Shown here: one piece after another, positions 18,338 to 26,279 of the stretch | Position numbering within the stretch: position 1 is the stretch's first letter | How the letters are laid out: every line of letters starts with the position of its first letter | DNA from: Akkermansiaceae bacterium UBA2381 | GTDB lineage: Bacteria > Verrucomicrobiota > Verrucomicrobiia > Verrucomicrobiales > DEV007 | NCBI GenBank assembly: GCA_002344215.1 | Contig: DDSV01000023.1 | Location: 62,001-126,000 of the forward strand | Direction of reading: 5' to 3' | DNA: 64,000 nucleotides | Position numbers and translations under genes: made by a program | The notes under the pieces: model-generated | What the model saw: the letters and a program-made list of their open reading frames with translations, nothing else | Database searches by the model: none | Told to the model about the DNA's origin: nothing

Positions 18338-18536
18338 TGTCCTTCCGGAAACTCCGCGCTGAGGGTCGCCGTCCCCGGAAGGGAACAGGGTGCACGAAAG
18401 TCCTGAGCGCGAAGCGAAAAGCTCCGCGCCCTTTATTTGTCGGCCTTGCAGCGCGTTGACGCCGGTGCGCGGTGCGGCGAGTGGAGCCGTCCAGAGGGAA
18501 GTGTGACGGCCGGCAGCGGTGAGCCGGATCAGCAAC
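18338..18536 (+). ncRNA. Candidate structured small RNA
   Basis: This GC-rich 200-bp stretch follows an AT-rich spacer and a sigma70-like promoter. It can form several stems: CGCGCT / AGCGCG enclosing a region near the 5' end (from about 18354), GCCGTC / GACGGC and CCGGC / GCCGG near the 3' end. Part of the 5' half (AAGGGAA...GGTG...TCC) recalls the cobalamin riboswitch core, but the B12 box and the Gly/Cys-rich core are not visible. No known family (6S, tmRNA, RNase P, SRP) was recognised. No T-run terminator is seen before the convergent ATPase gene. A 71-codon minus-strand reading frame here has no recognisable protein features. Confidence 0.35.
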
Positions 18537-20723
18537 TCAGACCGGCTGGATCATTCGCCGCCAGAGTGGATCGAGGTGGAGAGCGATCCACTGGATGACG
18601 TTTTCAGAGCCGGGTAAATTCTTCACTTCAGTCAGAATTTTTTCCGCCGCGTAGATCATCGCGAGTTCGCGATCGTTCATTTCGATGATGTCGATGCGTC
18701 CCTGGATGACAGCCGGACTGAATCCGAAACTCGAAAAAAGAGAGGGATCGAAGGGTTCCGAGTGATGTGAAAACGCGGCGATTTTTTCCTTCCGGTTCGA
18801 GGCGAGAGACTGCTGCAGGAGGTTGTTCCAGAAGTAGACGTTTCTCGGTGATTCGAATCCGGTGAGAACAGACTGACCCCGTGCATTCCACCGGAGGCAG
18901 ATGGTCCGGCTGCTTGGATACCGTTCCTCCTGCTGACCGAGGGCGGTATGTTGGCGGCCCAGTTCGCGGATAAAGCGTTCCAGTCGGTCGAGGTCAAGGA
19001 TGAGGGCCGAGCCGGAAAGCAGATCCCGTTCGTACTCTCCGAGCAATTGTTCGAGCGAGGCCCGGGTCAGGGTGCGCAGTTCCCTGGCGGGAGCCGGAGG
19101 CGCGGCGGAGAAGGTCGGACTAGTGAATCCTGCCGGGATCTCTCCGTTTCGAACGGACTTGATCCCCAGTTCGCCCGCCTGAAAGTTCGGATGGGAAACG
19201 AAGGGAGAGGTCTCTGCGGGACTCGCCGGTAGATCGGTTGCTCCGGAGAGCCGGGCATCGGGGGATTCGCTGAGCACGGTCTTGCCCGAACCGCGGATGT
19301 CATTAATGATGGAATCGATTCCAGCCAACTCCGACTCCCTCATCCGGGAAGGAGCCACAAAGAAAGGATTCTGGCTCGCGGGAGCGGCTTCCAAGGGAGC
19401 CGGAAGAGGAGGGGGCGTCGAGGGCAGGGGAGGGAGTGGTCTATCGTCCTGGAGAGCAGTGAAAAATTCCGCCTTGTCGGTGAGGTTCGAGAGCGGCTCC
19501 TCCATGATGGAAGCCACCTCATCTTCCTCGGAGGGATGATTGATAAAAGCGCCCGCTTCTCTCCTCCACAAGTCGGCCGCCTGGCGCAGGACGGATCTCG
19601 GGGAAAGTTTTGTCCCGGCATCGACCCAGAGGTGATCATCGCTCAAGCGATCCGCGAAACGTCCGGCCGCCGTTTCGGAAACGCGGGTGCGTTTTAGTCG
19701 GCTCTTGATGAGATCGATCGCCGCCTCCGGAGAGATGGATCGCAGGCGCGCCGTTTCGCCATTGAGACGGTCCAGCCAGGCGGAGGGAAGTCGATGTTTG
19801 AAAACAGAACTCCAGACGTCATCATTCAGACAAACGAGGGTGACGGAGCGCGGAACCTTTTCGCGGATTCCGTTGACGATCTCGGTGATTTCCATCCCGG
19901 CCGTTTCCGAATCGAAGAATCCATCCAGCCCGTCGGCGACGAGCATGACGGGTCGACAGTCGGTTGCGATGCGGAGCAGTTGGAGGAGCCGCTCTTTCGC
20001 CTCTCCATTTGAAAGCCCCCGCAACTGGTCGAGGGAGCCTTCTTCGCGCTGGTTCAGATCAACAAAGACGCGGGTCCAGAATCCGAGTTCCGATTGACCC
20101 ATTCCCAGATTGCGGGCGAAGTCGGGATTCGAGAGGCGGACGAGATCGGCCGAACGTTTGTCCACCCAGGGAAGAATCTTTGACTCGGAATCGCGGCCGA
20201 AGAGCAGCGCGAAATCCTGCCTGACCCGTGCGGCGTCTTCGGGGCAATCCCGTTCCCGGATCGAGCCGGAAGCGAGGGCGTTTAAAACAAGGCGGGAAAG
20301 AAAATAGCGGGAGAACTCCTCCATCAGGGAAACCGGGTGGTTCCGCGAGCGACTCATACCGGAAAGCTGCCGGAGGACCGAGGAGAGCGCGACCGGCCAT
20401 GCGACCGGCCGGGACCGGTCGAAGGGGAGCACCAGGGTTGAGGCGATTGTGCCGAGGTGATCGCGCAGCCTCGCCACGAGGTGGGATTTCCCGAAACCGG
20501 CTTCTGGAGCCGTGACCAAAAACAATCTCCCTATATTAATAGGAGAATTGATCGACCCGGTGCTGCCGTGAAGAGACTCCACCGCCTCAAGCACCTGGGC
20601 GAAAACCTGATGATGAACCCGACCCACTCCGGGAAGATTTGCGGGGTGATCCACAAAGACGTCTTCGAGGAAAGGGTTGGCCGTGGTTTGATCCATGAAG
20701 CGTGGGCTGGTGAAATCGCGCAT
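18537..20723 (-). CDS. P-loop ATPase of unknown role
   Basis: A 728-residue protein with an N-terminal AAA-type nucleotide-binding domain: Walker A APEAGFGKSHLV near residues 71-82, Walker B VMLVADGLDGFFD near 260-272, and a sensor-like TLVCLNDDVWSSVF. The GFGKSH form and the large insert between motifs recall ORC/STAND-like AAA_16 ATPases. A Pro-rich linker (around residues 430-460 and 540-560) leads to a C-terminal domain that I do not recognise. An alternative start is Met10 (MDQTTANPF). It stands alone, convergent with the candidate small RNA and divergent from the MFS gene across a 250-bp AT-rich gap that should hold both promoters. I do not know its function. Confidence 0.6.
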   Translation of the reverse strand: MRDFTSPRFMDQTTANPFLEDVFVDHPANLPGVGRVHHQVFAQVLEAVESLHGSTGSINSPINIGRLFLVTAPEAGFGKSHLVARLRDHLGTIASTLVLPFDRSRPVAWPVALSSVLRQLSGMSRSRNHPVSLMEEFSRYFLSRLVLNALASGSIRERDCPEDAARVRQDFALLFGRDSESKILPWVDKRSADLVRLSNPDFARNLGMGQSELGFWTRVFVDLNQREEGSLDQLRGLSNGEAKERLLQLLRIATDCRPVMLVADGLDGFFDSETAGMEITEIVNGIREKVPRSVTLVCLNDDVWSSVFKHRLPSAWLDRLNGETARLRSISPEAAIDLIKSRLKRTRVSETAAGRFADRLSDDHLWVDAGTKLSPRSVLRQAADLWRREAGAFINHPSEEDEVASIMEEPLSNLTDKAEFFTALQDDRPLPPLPSTPPPLPAPLEAAPASQNPFFVAPSRMRESELAGIDSIINDIRGSGKTVLSESPDARLSGATDLPASPAETSPFVSHPNFQAGELGIKSVRNGEIPAGFTSPTFSAAPPAPARELRTLTRASLEQLLGEYERDLLSGSALILDLDRLERFIRELGRQHTALGQQEERYPSSRTICLRWNARGQSVLTGFESPRNVYFWNNLLQQSLASNRKEKIAAFSHHSEPFDPSLFSSFGFSPAVIQGRIDIIEMNDRELAMIYAAEKILTEVKNLPGSENVIQWIALHLDPLWRRMIQPV

Positions 20724-20973
20724 CTTGTAATTCGCAACAATGAATCGAATTATCAGATAATTGTTTCAAAAATGCAAGTTTTTATGTTTTTGAGAAAAAT
20801 AAAACCCAGAGGCCTTCGGTCGTGCTTTTTACAATAAGCAAAGCAGGAAGAGGTGGGTCGGCAAATTTCCGGTGATTTGTACTTGTGGAAAGCGCGCGGT
20901 TTGTTAAGAAAGCCGCGCTATCTCGCGAGTTTCAACCCTCCCAACGCGAGACTTCTTTGAAAAACTGAAAAAT

Positions 20974-22536
20974 ATGAGTGACCAAAAACCATCCATGGCC
21001 CTCTTCTGGGGCTGTTTTATTGCCCTGATTACGACGGCCTTTGCCTTCTTCAGCCGCATCTACCTTTGTGAAGGCCGTTTCGCGACCGACTTCAGCCTGG
21101 ATAAAGGAACCGTCGGTTCCCTCATCGGAGCAGGGATCTGGCCATTCGGTATCTCCATCATCGTCTTCAGCCTCATTATCGACAAAGTCGGCTACCGCTT
21201 TGCGATGATTTTCTCTTTTGTCTGCTATGTTATCTACATCGCTCTGGCCTGCCTCGCTTACGGGGCCATCCAGGGAGTGGAAGGCGCGGAACTCGCCGCC
21301 GCACAAGCCAAGGGATACAGCCTTCTTTATTGGGGCAGCATCATCCTCGCTCTGGGTAATGGAACGGTCGAGGCCTTCATCAATCCGGTCGTGGCGACCA
21401 TGTTCAGCCGTGATAAAACAAAGTGGCTCAACATTCTCCATGCAGGATGGCCCGGCGGCCTCGTCATCGGCGGCCTCATCACGATCGCCCTGGCCGATGT
21501 CGCTGCAACCGGCGACTGGCGTCTCGTGGTTGGAATCATCGCCGTGCCTGCGGTGATTTACCTCATCATGCTTCTCCGCGTGAAATTCCCGGTCAATGAG
21601 CGCGAGGCAGCCGGTGTTTCGTATAAGGAGATGCTCGGCGAGTTCGGTGCCTTCGGTGCCCTCGTGGGCTTCGGTCTCATCTTTGCCCAGCTGGCCCAGG
21701 TCTTCACCTGGCCGATGTGGGTCGTCTACGTCCTGACCGCCATCGTTGTGATCGCTTTCGGAGTCTATACCCGGAGCCTCGGTCGCGGGATTCTCGCCTT
21801 CCTTATCATCATCATGATGCCGCTCGCGACCACTGAGATCGGGACGGATGGCTGGATCACCGGTCTGATGAAGGTTCCCATGGAAGCAGCCGGACACAAC
21901 GCCGCCTGGGTTCTCATCTATACCTCCCTGATCATGATGACCCTGCGGTTCTTCGCGGGACCCATCGTTCACAAACTTTCTCCCATCGGACTTCTGATTC
22001 TCAGCGCTGTCCTCGCCATTGCCGGCTTGTTCGCCCTCTCCAAGACGGGTGACTCGGGAATCTTTGTGATCTTTGCCGCCGCAACGCTTTACGCCTTCGG
22101 AAAGACCTTCTTCTGGCCCACCATGCTTGGAGTGACTTCGGAGCAGTGCCCTCGCGGCGGAGCGCTCACCCTGAATGCCATCTCCGGCATCGGGATGATT
22201 GCGGTTGGTATTCTTGGATTTCCCTTCATCGGAGTGATTCAGGAAAAAACCACCACGGCCGAACTTCAGCAGTCCCAGCCCGCTGTGGCCCAGCAGATCC
22301 TCGTCGAAAAGAGCTCTGTCCTCGGCAAGTATCTTGCGATCGATCCGGTCAAGTCGGCGGCGCTGACTGATACGGCACAGGTTGAAGCGGTTTCCTCAGC
22401 TTCCCAGTCCGGACAGTTCAACGCACTCGCGACCATGGCGCTTTTCCCGGCCTTCATGCTCCTGTGCTACCTTGCGCTCTTCTTCTACTTCAAGTCCCGC
22501 GGCGGATACAAGGCCCAGAGCATTGGCGGACATTAA
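20974..22536 (+). CDS. MFS transporter
   Basis: A 520-residue protein with about 12 transmembrane helices and the short cytosolic start MSDQKPSMALFWGCF. The first half has the MFS loop motif region SLIIDKVGYRFA and the second half AGPIVHKLSP, in the usual positions. An insertion of about 55 residues rich in Gln, Ser and Ala lies between the last two helices (VIQEKTTTAELQQ to ASQSGQFNA). Many sugar-related MFS proteins in Planctomycetes and Verrucomicrobia look like this, but the substrate cannot be read from the sequence. A strong terminator follows. Confidence 0.85.
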   Translation: MSDQKPSMALFWGCFIALITTAFAFFSRIYLCEGRFATDFSLDKGTVGSLIGAGIWPFGISIIVFSLIIDKVGYRFAMIFSFVCYVIYIALACLAYGAIQGVEGAELAAAQAKGYSLLYWGSIILALGNGTVEAFINPVVATMFSRDKTKWLNILHAGWPGGLVIGGLITIALADVAATGDWRLVVGIIAVPAVIYLIMLLRVKFPVNEREAAGVSYKEMLGEFGAFGALVGFGLIFAQLAQVFTWPMWVVYVLTAIVVIAFGVYTRSLGRGILAFLIIIMMPLATTEIGTDGWITGLMKVPMEAAGHNAAWVLIYTSLIMMTLRFFAGPIVHKLSPIGLLILSAVLAIAGLFALSKTGDSGIFVIFAAATLYAFGKTFFWPTMLGVTSEQCPRGGALTLNAISGIGMIAVGILGFPFIGVIQEKTTTAELQQSQPAVAQQILVEKSSVLGKYLAIDPVKSAALTDTAQVEAVSSASQSGQFNALATMALFPAFMLLCYLALFFYFKSRGGYKAQSIGGH

Positions 22537-22562
22537 GCTCAAGCTATTGAATTGATTTAACC

Positions 22563-22593
22563 GGAAAGGGGAGGCGAAAGTCTCCCCTTTTCC
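22563..22593 (+). terminator. Intrinsic terminator after the MFS gene
   Basis: GGAAAGGGGA (22563-22572) pairs with TCCCCTTTTCC (22583-22593) around the loop GGCGAAAGTC and ends in four T residues. It separates the MFS gene from the ArsC-like gene, whose ATG is 11 bp further on. Confidence 0.8.
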
Positions 22594-22603
22594 ATTTCCT
22601 GCC

Positions 22604-22954
22604 ATGAAACTCTACACCTACGCGAATTGCGACACCTGCCGCAAGGCGGTGAAATGGCTTCGGGAAAAGGCGATCGAATTTACCGAGATCCCTATCCGTG
22701 ATCAGCCGCCCACACAGGCGGAACTCGGGCGAATGTTGCAGGCCTGCGGAGGCGACCTCCGTCGTCTTTTCAACACCTCCGGTCTCGATTACCGGTCGAT
22801 GGGGATCAAGGATCGCCTTCCGACGATGAGTGAGGCGGAGGCGCTGGCGCTGCTCGCGGGGAACGGAAACCTCATCAAGCGTCCGTTCCTCATAGACGGA
22901 GAACGTGGACTCGTCGGTTTCAAGCCTGAGGAATGGGAGAAATTCTTTGCCTGA
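22604..22954 (+). CDS. ArsC/Spx-family reductase
   Basis: A 116-residue thioredoxin-fold protein of the ArsC/Spx/YffB family. The CDTC motif holds Cys9 and Cys12 (YTYANCDTCRKAVKWL), followed by KRPFLIDGERGLVGF, the conserved KRP arginine loop. The CxxC form and the end WEKFF are typical of YffB/Spx-like members rather than classical plasmid arsenate reductases. No ars operon genes lie nearby, so arsenate detoxification is not supported; a glutathione- or thiol-linked reductase role is equally possible. It starts directly after the terminator of the MFS gene. Confidence 0.82.
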   Translation: MKLYTYANCDTCRKAVKWLREKAIEFTEIPIRDQPPTQAELGRMLQACGGDLRRLFNTSGLDYRSMGIKDRLPTMSEAEALALLAGNGNLIKRPFLIDGERGLVGFKPEEWEKFFA

Positions 22955-22997
22955 ATTTGGGCTTCCGATTCAACGGTGCTGGTGGCATACTGCCGCT

Positions 22998-24020
22998 ATG
23001 ACTTCGATCCGTGCTCTCACTCTGTGTGCGGTTGGTTCCTGTCTCCTTGGTCTTGCCCCCCAGGCCCCGGCTCAGGGAACCGTCAAAAAGGAGATCGATG
23101 TCAGTTTTGCCCCGCTCGAGGTAATCAAGCCCATCCTCGACGCGGCCCTGACTCCGCAGGGGAAATTTCTGATGCTGGCGAAAAAGGGCGGTGTCCTCGT
23201 CATCGATACTCCCGAGGGGATCATGGCGGCGGAGCAGGCGGTCGCCCGCGCCAACTTTGCGAAGGCCGATGTCTCGCTTGAGTTTCAATTTGTCACCGGA
23301 CTTCCGCAACGGCAGCAAACGACGATCACGGCGGGGCAGGAGGTGCCCTTTCCGGTTGAGTTCGTCCCGCCCACCATTCTACTGGGACCGACGGGAGTGG
23401 TGGGGGTGATCCCGCCGACACCCACCAAATTTGAGACGCGAAACTTCGGGGTGACGAGCGATACGGTGAGCACCGTGAATCCTGACGGCACGGTCACGCT
23501 CGACATCAACACGCAGTCGTCTCAATTCGAGGGTTTCGTGAACTACGGATCGGCTCTGCTTCCCTCGGGCGGGATTGGCGGAGTCCCCGTCAATGGTCAG
23601 GTGGGAGATCCCAATTTCTTTTCGCCTTACGCGAATTCAGGAGCAATCAACGTGCCCATCATTTCCACGACCCGGATCTCCACATCCATCGTGATCCGTC
23701 CGCGACTCGAACTCGGCATCGTTCATCTCGACATGATGCCCCGTCTTGAGGTGAATTTCGGCGGGGCGGAAGCAGAGCCTCATCTCATCGATCTTCAGCA
23801 GTTCCGGACGACCCTGCCGATTCAGAATCATGCGATCGGGAGGGTCCATGGATTCACCGGAGCGGACGATGCCTTTCACCGTCACTTTTTCGGTGCCCGC
23901 GATCAAAACCACGGCAGTGTCTCCATTGTGGTCAAAGCCAGCGCCGCACCACCTCAGGCGAAGCCGGTGCCAGTTCCTCCTCCATCTCCGCTTCCTCAAG
24001 CGCCTCCGGCCGTGCCGTAG
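22998..24020 (+). CDS. Secretin-like exported protein
   Basis: The start was set at 22998, where a clear signal peptide begins (MTSIRALTLCAVGSCLLG, cleavage after QAPAQ). The mature part resembles the periplasmic and barrel-adjacent parts of type II/III secretion secretins: VSLEFQFVTG, then TPTKFETRNFGV and ISTSIVIRPRLELGIVHLDMMPRLEV, which corresponds to the beta strands of the secretin domain. At 340 residues it is shorter than a functional secretin and no gsp genes are nearby. The C-terminus is Pro-rich. It may be a solitary secretin-domain protein of unknown role. It overlaps in neither direction with the convergent DCC gene. Confidence 0.55.
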   Translation: MTSIRALTLCAVGSCLLGLAPQAPAQGTVKKEIDVSFAPLEVIKPILDAALTPQGKFLMLAKKGGVLVIDTPEGIMAAEQAVARANFAKADVSLEFQFVTGLPQRQQTTITAGQEVPFPVEFVPPTILLGPTGVVGVIPPTPTKFETRNFGVTSDTVSTVNPDGTVTLDINTQSSQFEGFVNYGSALLPSGGIGGVPVNGQVGDPNFFSPYANSGAINVPIISTTRISTSIVIRPRLELGIVHLDMMPRLEVNFGGAEAEPHLIDLQQFRTTLPIQNHAIGRVHGFTGADDAFHRHFFGARDQNHGSVSIVVKASAAPPQAKPVPVPPPSPLPQAPPAVP

Positions 24021-24028
24021 CGGAAACC

Positions 24029-24433
24029 TCAACTCTCCCGACGTTCCGGAAGAATCGAACAGGCCCCCTTGCAGCCGAAGATGCGGCTGAGAAAAAGGCG
24101 GTGTTTGGAAACAAAGGCGTAGACGATCTCGGCGATCTTGATGACCCCGGGGATCCAGAGGAAAAGACCGGTGGGAACGAGCAGGGGAATCCTCATCCCG
24201 AGAAAGCGGATCGCTCGTGCTCCCCGATGGATCTCGCCTGTCGGGGTGATGCAATGGATCGCCTCCAGCAAATCCTCCCGCGTGATGTCCGGCGCAATCT
24301 CCGCCGCCCGCGCATCCTTCAACGGAACCATTTCGACCACACCAAACCAGTCCAGCCAGGAAAGCAAACGGCTCTGAAAGGTGCAAAGCGGACAATCACT
24401 GTCGAAAAGGAGGATGTGTTTTGTTCGCTGCAT
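24029..24433 (-). CDS. DCC-family thiol-disulfide oxidoreductase (DUF393)
   Basis: A 134-residue protein with the family motif FDSDCPLC (Cys14, Cys17) near the N-terminus, a following WLDWFG, and a hydrophobic C-terminal half (VPTGLFLWIPGVIKIAEIVYAFV). DUF393/DCC proteins are predicted thiol-disulfide oxidoreductases; few have been tested. A third cysteine pair is not present, but Cys near the end (GCKGACS) could form a second site. It ends 9 bp after the convergent secretin-like gene and shares the strand with the zinc-ribbon gene. Confidence 0.8.
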   Translation of the reverse strand: MQRTKHILLFDSDCPLCTFQSRLLSWLDWFGVVEMVPLKDARAAEIAPDITREDLLEAIHCITPTGEIHRGARAIRFLGMRIPLLVPTGLFLWIPGVIKIAEIVYAFVSKHRLFLSRIFGCKGACSILPERRES

Positions 24434-24483
24434 GGGATTTGGGACAGTTCTTCGTTCTTCGTTTTGAGTCCGGTTTCAGCTTT

Positions 24484-24717
24484 TCACTCTTTCAGCTTTT
24501 CAGCATTTCTCTCCAAAATCGCCCGAAACTCGGAGGCGTAAGAGACGAAGGTCGAATCCGGTTCATCTCCGGCAACGACGAGATCCCAACGGTCGTTGCA
24601 ACCGGAGCAACGATAGGCGACATAATCACCCACTTCCCAGCCTTCCTCGGGCGGATAGCTCAGGCGATGTGCCGTCTGACCGCAATCGACGCAGGTGATA
24701 CTGTCCGGAACTTCCAT
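24484..24717 (-). CDS. Small zinc-ribbon protein
   Basis: A protein of 77 residues with two CxxC pairs (CVDCG near residue 9 and CSGCN near 37), which should hold one zinc ion. The ATG at 24717 was chosen because GAGGA precedes it by 8 bases; a GTG at 24732 is the alternative. The rest is hydrophilic and ends in a helix. No known family was recognised. It is divergent from trmJ across only 23 bp, so both genes share a very compact promoter region. Confidence 0.6.
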   Translation of the reverse strand: MEVPDSITCVDCGQTAHRLSYPPEEGWEVGDYVAYRCSGCNDRWDLVVAGDEPDSTFVSYASEFRAILERNAEKLKE

Positions 24718-24740
24718 CCTGAATCCTCGCACACGCTTTC

Positions 24741-25478
24741 ATGTCCTTCAATCCCCAGCCTGTCATCATTCTGGTCGAGCCCCAGATGGGCGAAAACATC
24801 GGCATGTGTGCCAGAGCGATGCTGAACTGCGGACTTGATCGTCTCCGTCTCGTCCGTCCGCGCGACGGATGGCCCAATGCGGCGGCCAAGGCGACGGCGG
24901 CGGATGCGGATGTCGTCATCGGGAAAGTCGAAGTCTATGCCTCCCTCGCCGATGCCGTGGCGGACTGTCATCATGTCGTCGCCACCTCGGCCCGCGACCG
25001 TTCCCTGCCGATCCCTCTCCTGAATTCCGGTGAGGCCGCCGGGAAAGTCGCTGACTGGTCCGGTGCGGGACAACAGGTCGCCGTGATCTTCGGTCCCGAA
25101 GCCTCGGGTCTCGACAACGACGCCATCTCGCGGGCCGAGATCCTGATGCGTTTTGAGACCAATCCGGACTTTAGTTCGCTGAACCTCGCCCAAAGCGTAT
25201 TGCTGTTCGGGTGGGAGTGGCGAAGCGCGGAGGCAGGAGGGCGACAAAGCGGAGCCACTGCCGACCTGCAGGAAGCAGCGAGCCGGAAAGAGCTTGAGCA
25301 ATTTTTCAACCGCCTCGAATCGAATCTCGAGGAGCGGGGCTTCTTCCTCACGCCGGAATTGAAGCCGACGACCCTGAAGTCTCTCCGCAGCATCTTCTCC
25401 CGTTCCGCCGTATCGGAGAAGGAAGTGAAGTTGCTTCAGGGAATGCTGACGGCGCTGCTTAGGGAGAAGCGGGAGTGA
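24741..25478 (+). CDS. trmJ: tRNA (cytidine/uridine-2'-O-)-methyltransferase TrmJ
   Basis: A 245-residue SPOUT methyltransferase. It starts IILVEPQMGENIGMCARAM, the conserved TrmJ N-terminal motif, then AVIFGPEASGLDNDAIS with the SAM-binding knot and LNLAQSVLLFGWEW near residue 150, the catalytic dimer segment. TrmJ methylates the 2'-OH of nucleotide 32 in several tRNAs. The C-terminal extension of about 75 residues (KELEQFFNRLES...) is the usual helical tail of TrmJ. It is transcribed alone. Confidence 0.9.
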   Translation: MSFNPQPVIILVEPQMGENIGMCARAMLNCGLDRLRLVRPRDGWPNAAAKATAADADVVIGKVEVYASLADAVADCHHVVATSARDRSLPIPLLNSGEAAGKVADWSGAGQQVAVIFGPEASGLDNDAISRAEILMRFETNPDFSSLNLAQSVLLFGWEWRSAEAGGRQSGATADLQEAASRKELEQFFNRLESNLEERGFFLTPELKPTTLKSLRSIFSRSAVSEKEVKLLQGMLTALLREKRE

Positions 25479-25531
25479 TCGACTCACCCGAACAAACAGG
25501 GTCGGGTGGCCCATCCCACCCTCTTCGGCCA

Positions 25532-25602
25532 CGGCAAGCGGAGCGCTTGCCCTACAGACTTCACCGTTGCGCAGAGCTGTAGGGCGGCCGCTCCGGCTGC
25601 CG
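25532..25602. repeat. Imperfect palindrome of the TGTAG family
   Basis: Two 26-bp arms (25532-25557 and 25577-25602) form an inverted repeat that ends CTACAG / CTGTAG. Each arm is itself a hairpin: GGCAAGCG-gag-CGCTTGCC and GGCGGCCG-ctc-CGGCTGCC, so the unit reads TGTAG followed by an 8-bp stem with a 3-base loop. Stem bases differ between the arms yet pairing is largely kept. Similar elements occur at 52717 and 60199. Confidence 0.6.
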
Positions 25603-25633
25603 TTGGGTGATTGCCGTGAACGATCGCGGCAGC

Positions 25634-25993
25634 TTATTCGCCCTTCTTCTTGCCCTTGTTTTCTCTCTTGATCTCCATGCCCTCCCGAACCAACACGATG
25701 GCCTCGTCGATCAGCGATCTGGCGTCACTGCCACTGTTCACTGCCGCAATCGCTTTTTCGATTTTATTGATGGCGGCGAAGCGACGGCCACCCCTTTCAC
25801 CACGCTCGCTGCTCGCGACACGCTCCTTCGCTTGTTCGAGCAGCGCGGCAGGGTTCTGGGCCGTCTTGGCCTGTTCGAGCAGTTCGATCGCCTTGTGCAT
25901 GGCAGGCTGTGCCGCGTGCACCGGGTTCAACAGGCAGAAGGTGCCGAGGGTGAGGCAGGCAACGGTCAGAGTTAGGGCAAGTTTTTTATTCAT
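25634..25993 (-). CDS. Small exported protein of unknown function
   Basis: Start set at the ATG at 25993, where a signal peptide begins (MNKKLALTLTVACLTLGTFCLL, cleavage near VHA-AQP). The mature protein of about 90 residues is helical and charged, with an Ala/Leu-rich first helix (AMHKAIELLEQAKTAQ) and a Lys-rich end (KRENKGKKKGE). An upstream in-frame extension exists but belongs to the universal stress protein remnant. No family recognised; it is likely periplasmic. Confidence 0.6.
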   Translation of the reverse strand: MNKKLALTLTVACLTLGTFCLLNPVHAAQPAMHKAIELLEQAKTAQNPAALLEQAKERVASSERGERGGRRFAAINKIEKAIAAVNSGSDARSLIDEAIVLVREGMEIKRENKGKKKGE

Positions 25994-26118
25994 GGGGATT
26001 GGGTAGTTTGGTGATAGACGCAAAAATGGTGAGACGAAAAATTCGTCCGACGGTGCGATCATATGGTAACAGGTCGGCATGTCAGTAACAATCTGGGGCG
26101 ACTGAAAGGAGGGTAATC

Positions 26119-26235
26119 TCACTTTTGTTCCCCGGCGGGTTCTTCGCGGAAGATCAGCATCGGGCCGCGGCCATACACCCATCACGAGCAGGTCGATGCC
26201 GTCTATCTGACCGTCCGCCTTGTCATCTTTTCTGT
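26119..26235 (-). pseudogene. Remnant of a universal stress protein C-terminus
   Basis: Reading the minus strand, DGIDLLVMGV and then, in a second frame, GPMLIFREEPAGEQK with a stop at 26119 give the two conserved C-terminal segments of UspA-type proteins (aDLIVMGa ... vPVLIf), joined by a short deletion. No start or N-terminal part is present. It lies just after the mgtE-like gene on the same strand. Confidence 0.55.
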
Positions 26236-26279
26236 TTCTCCGGTCGCCGGCCGGGCTGGATCATGCGTTTCCGCTGGTC

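Noticed and set aside
18320..18535. 71-codon minus-strand gene
   Set aside because: The translation has no known motif or normal composition for a protein, and the stretch looks like structured RNA.
18338..18536. Cobalamin riboswitch
   Set aside because: The AAGGGAA, GGTG and TCC order resembles the riboswitch core, but the conserved core after it and the B12 box are absent, and there is no downstream gene on that strand to regulate.
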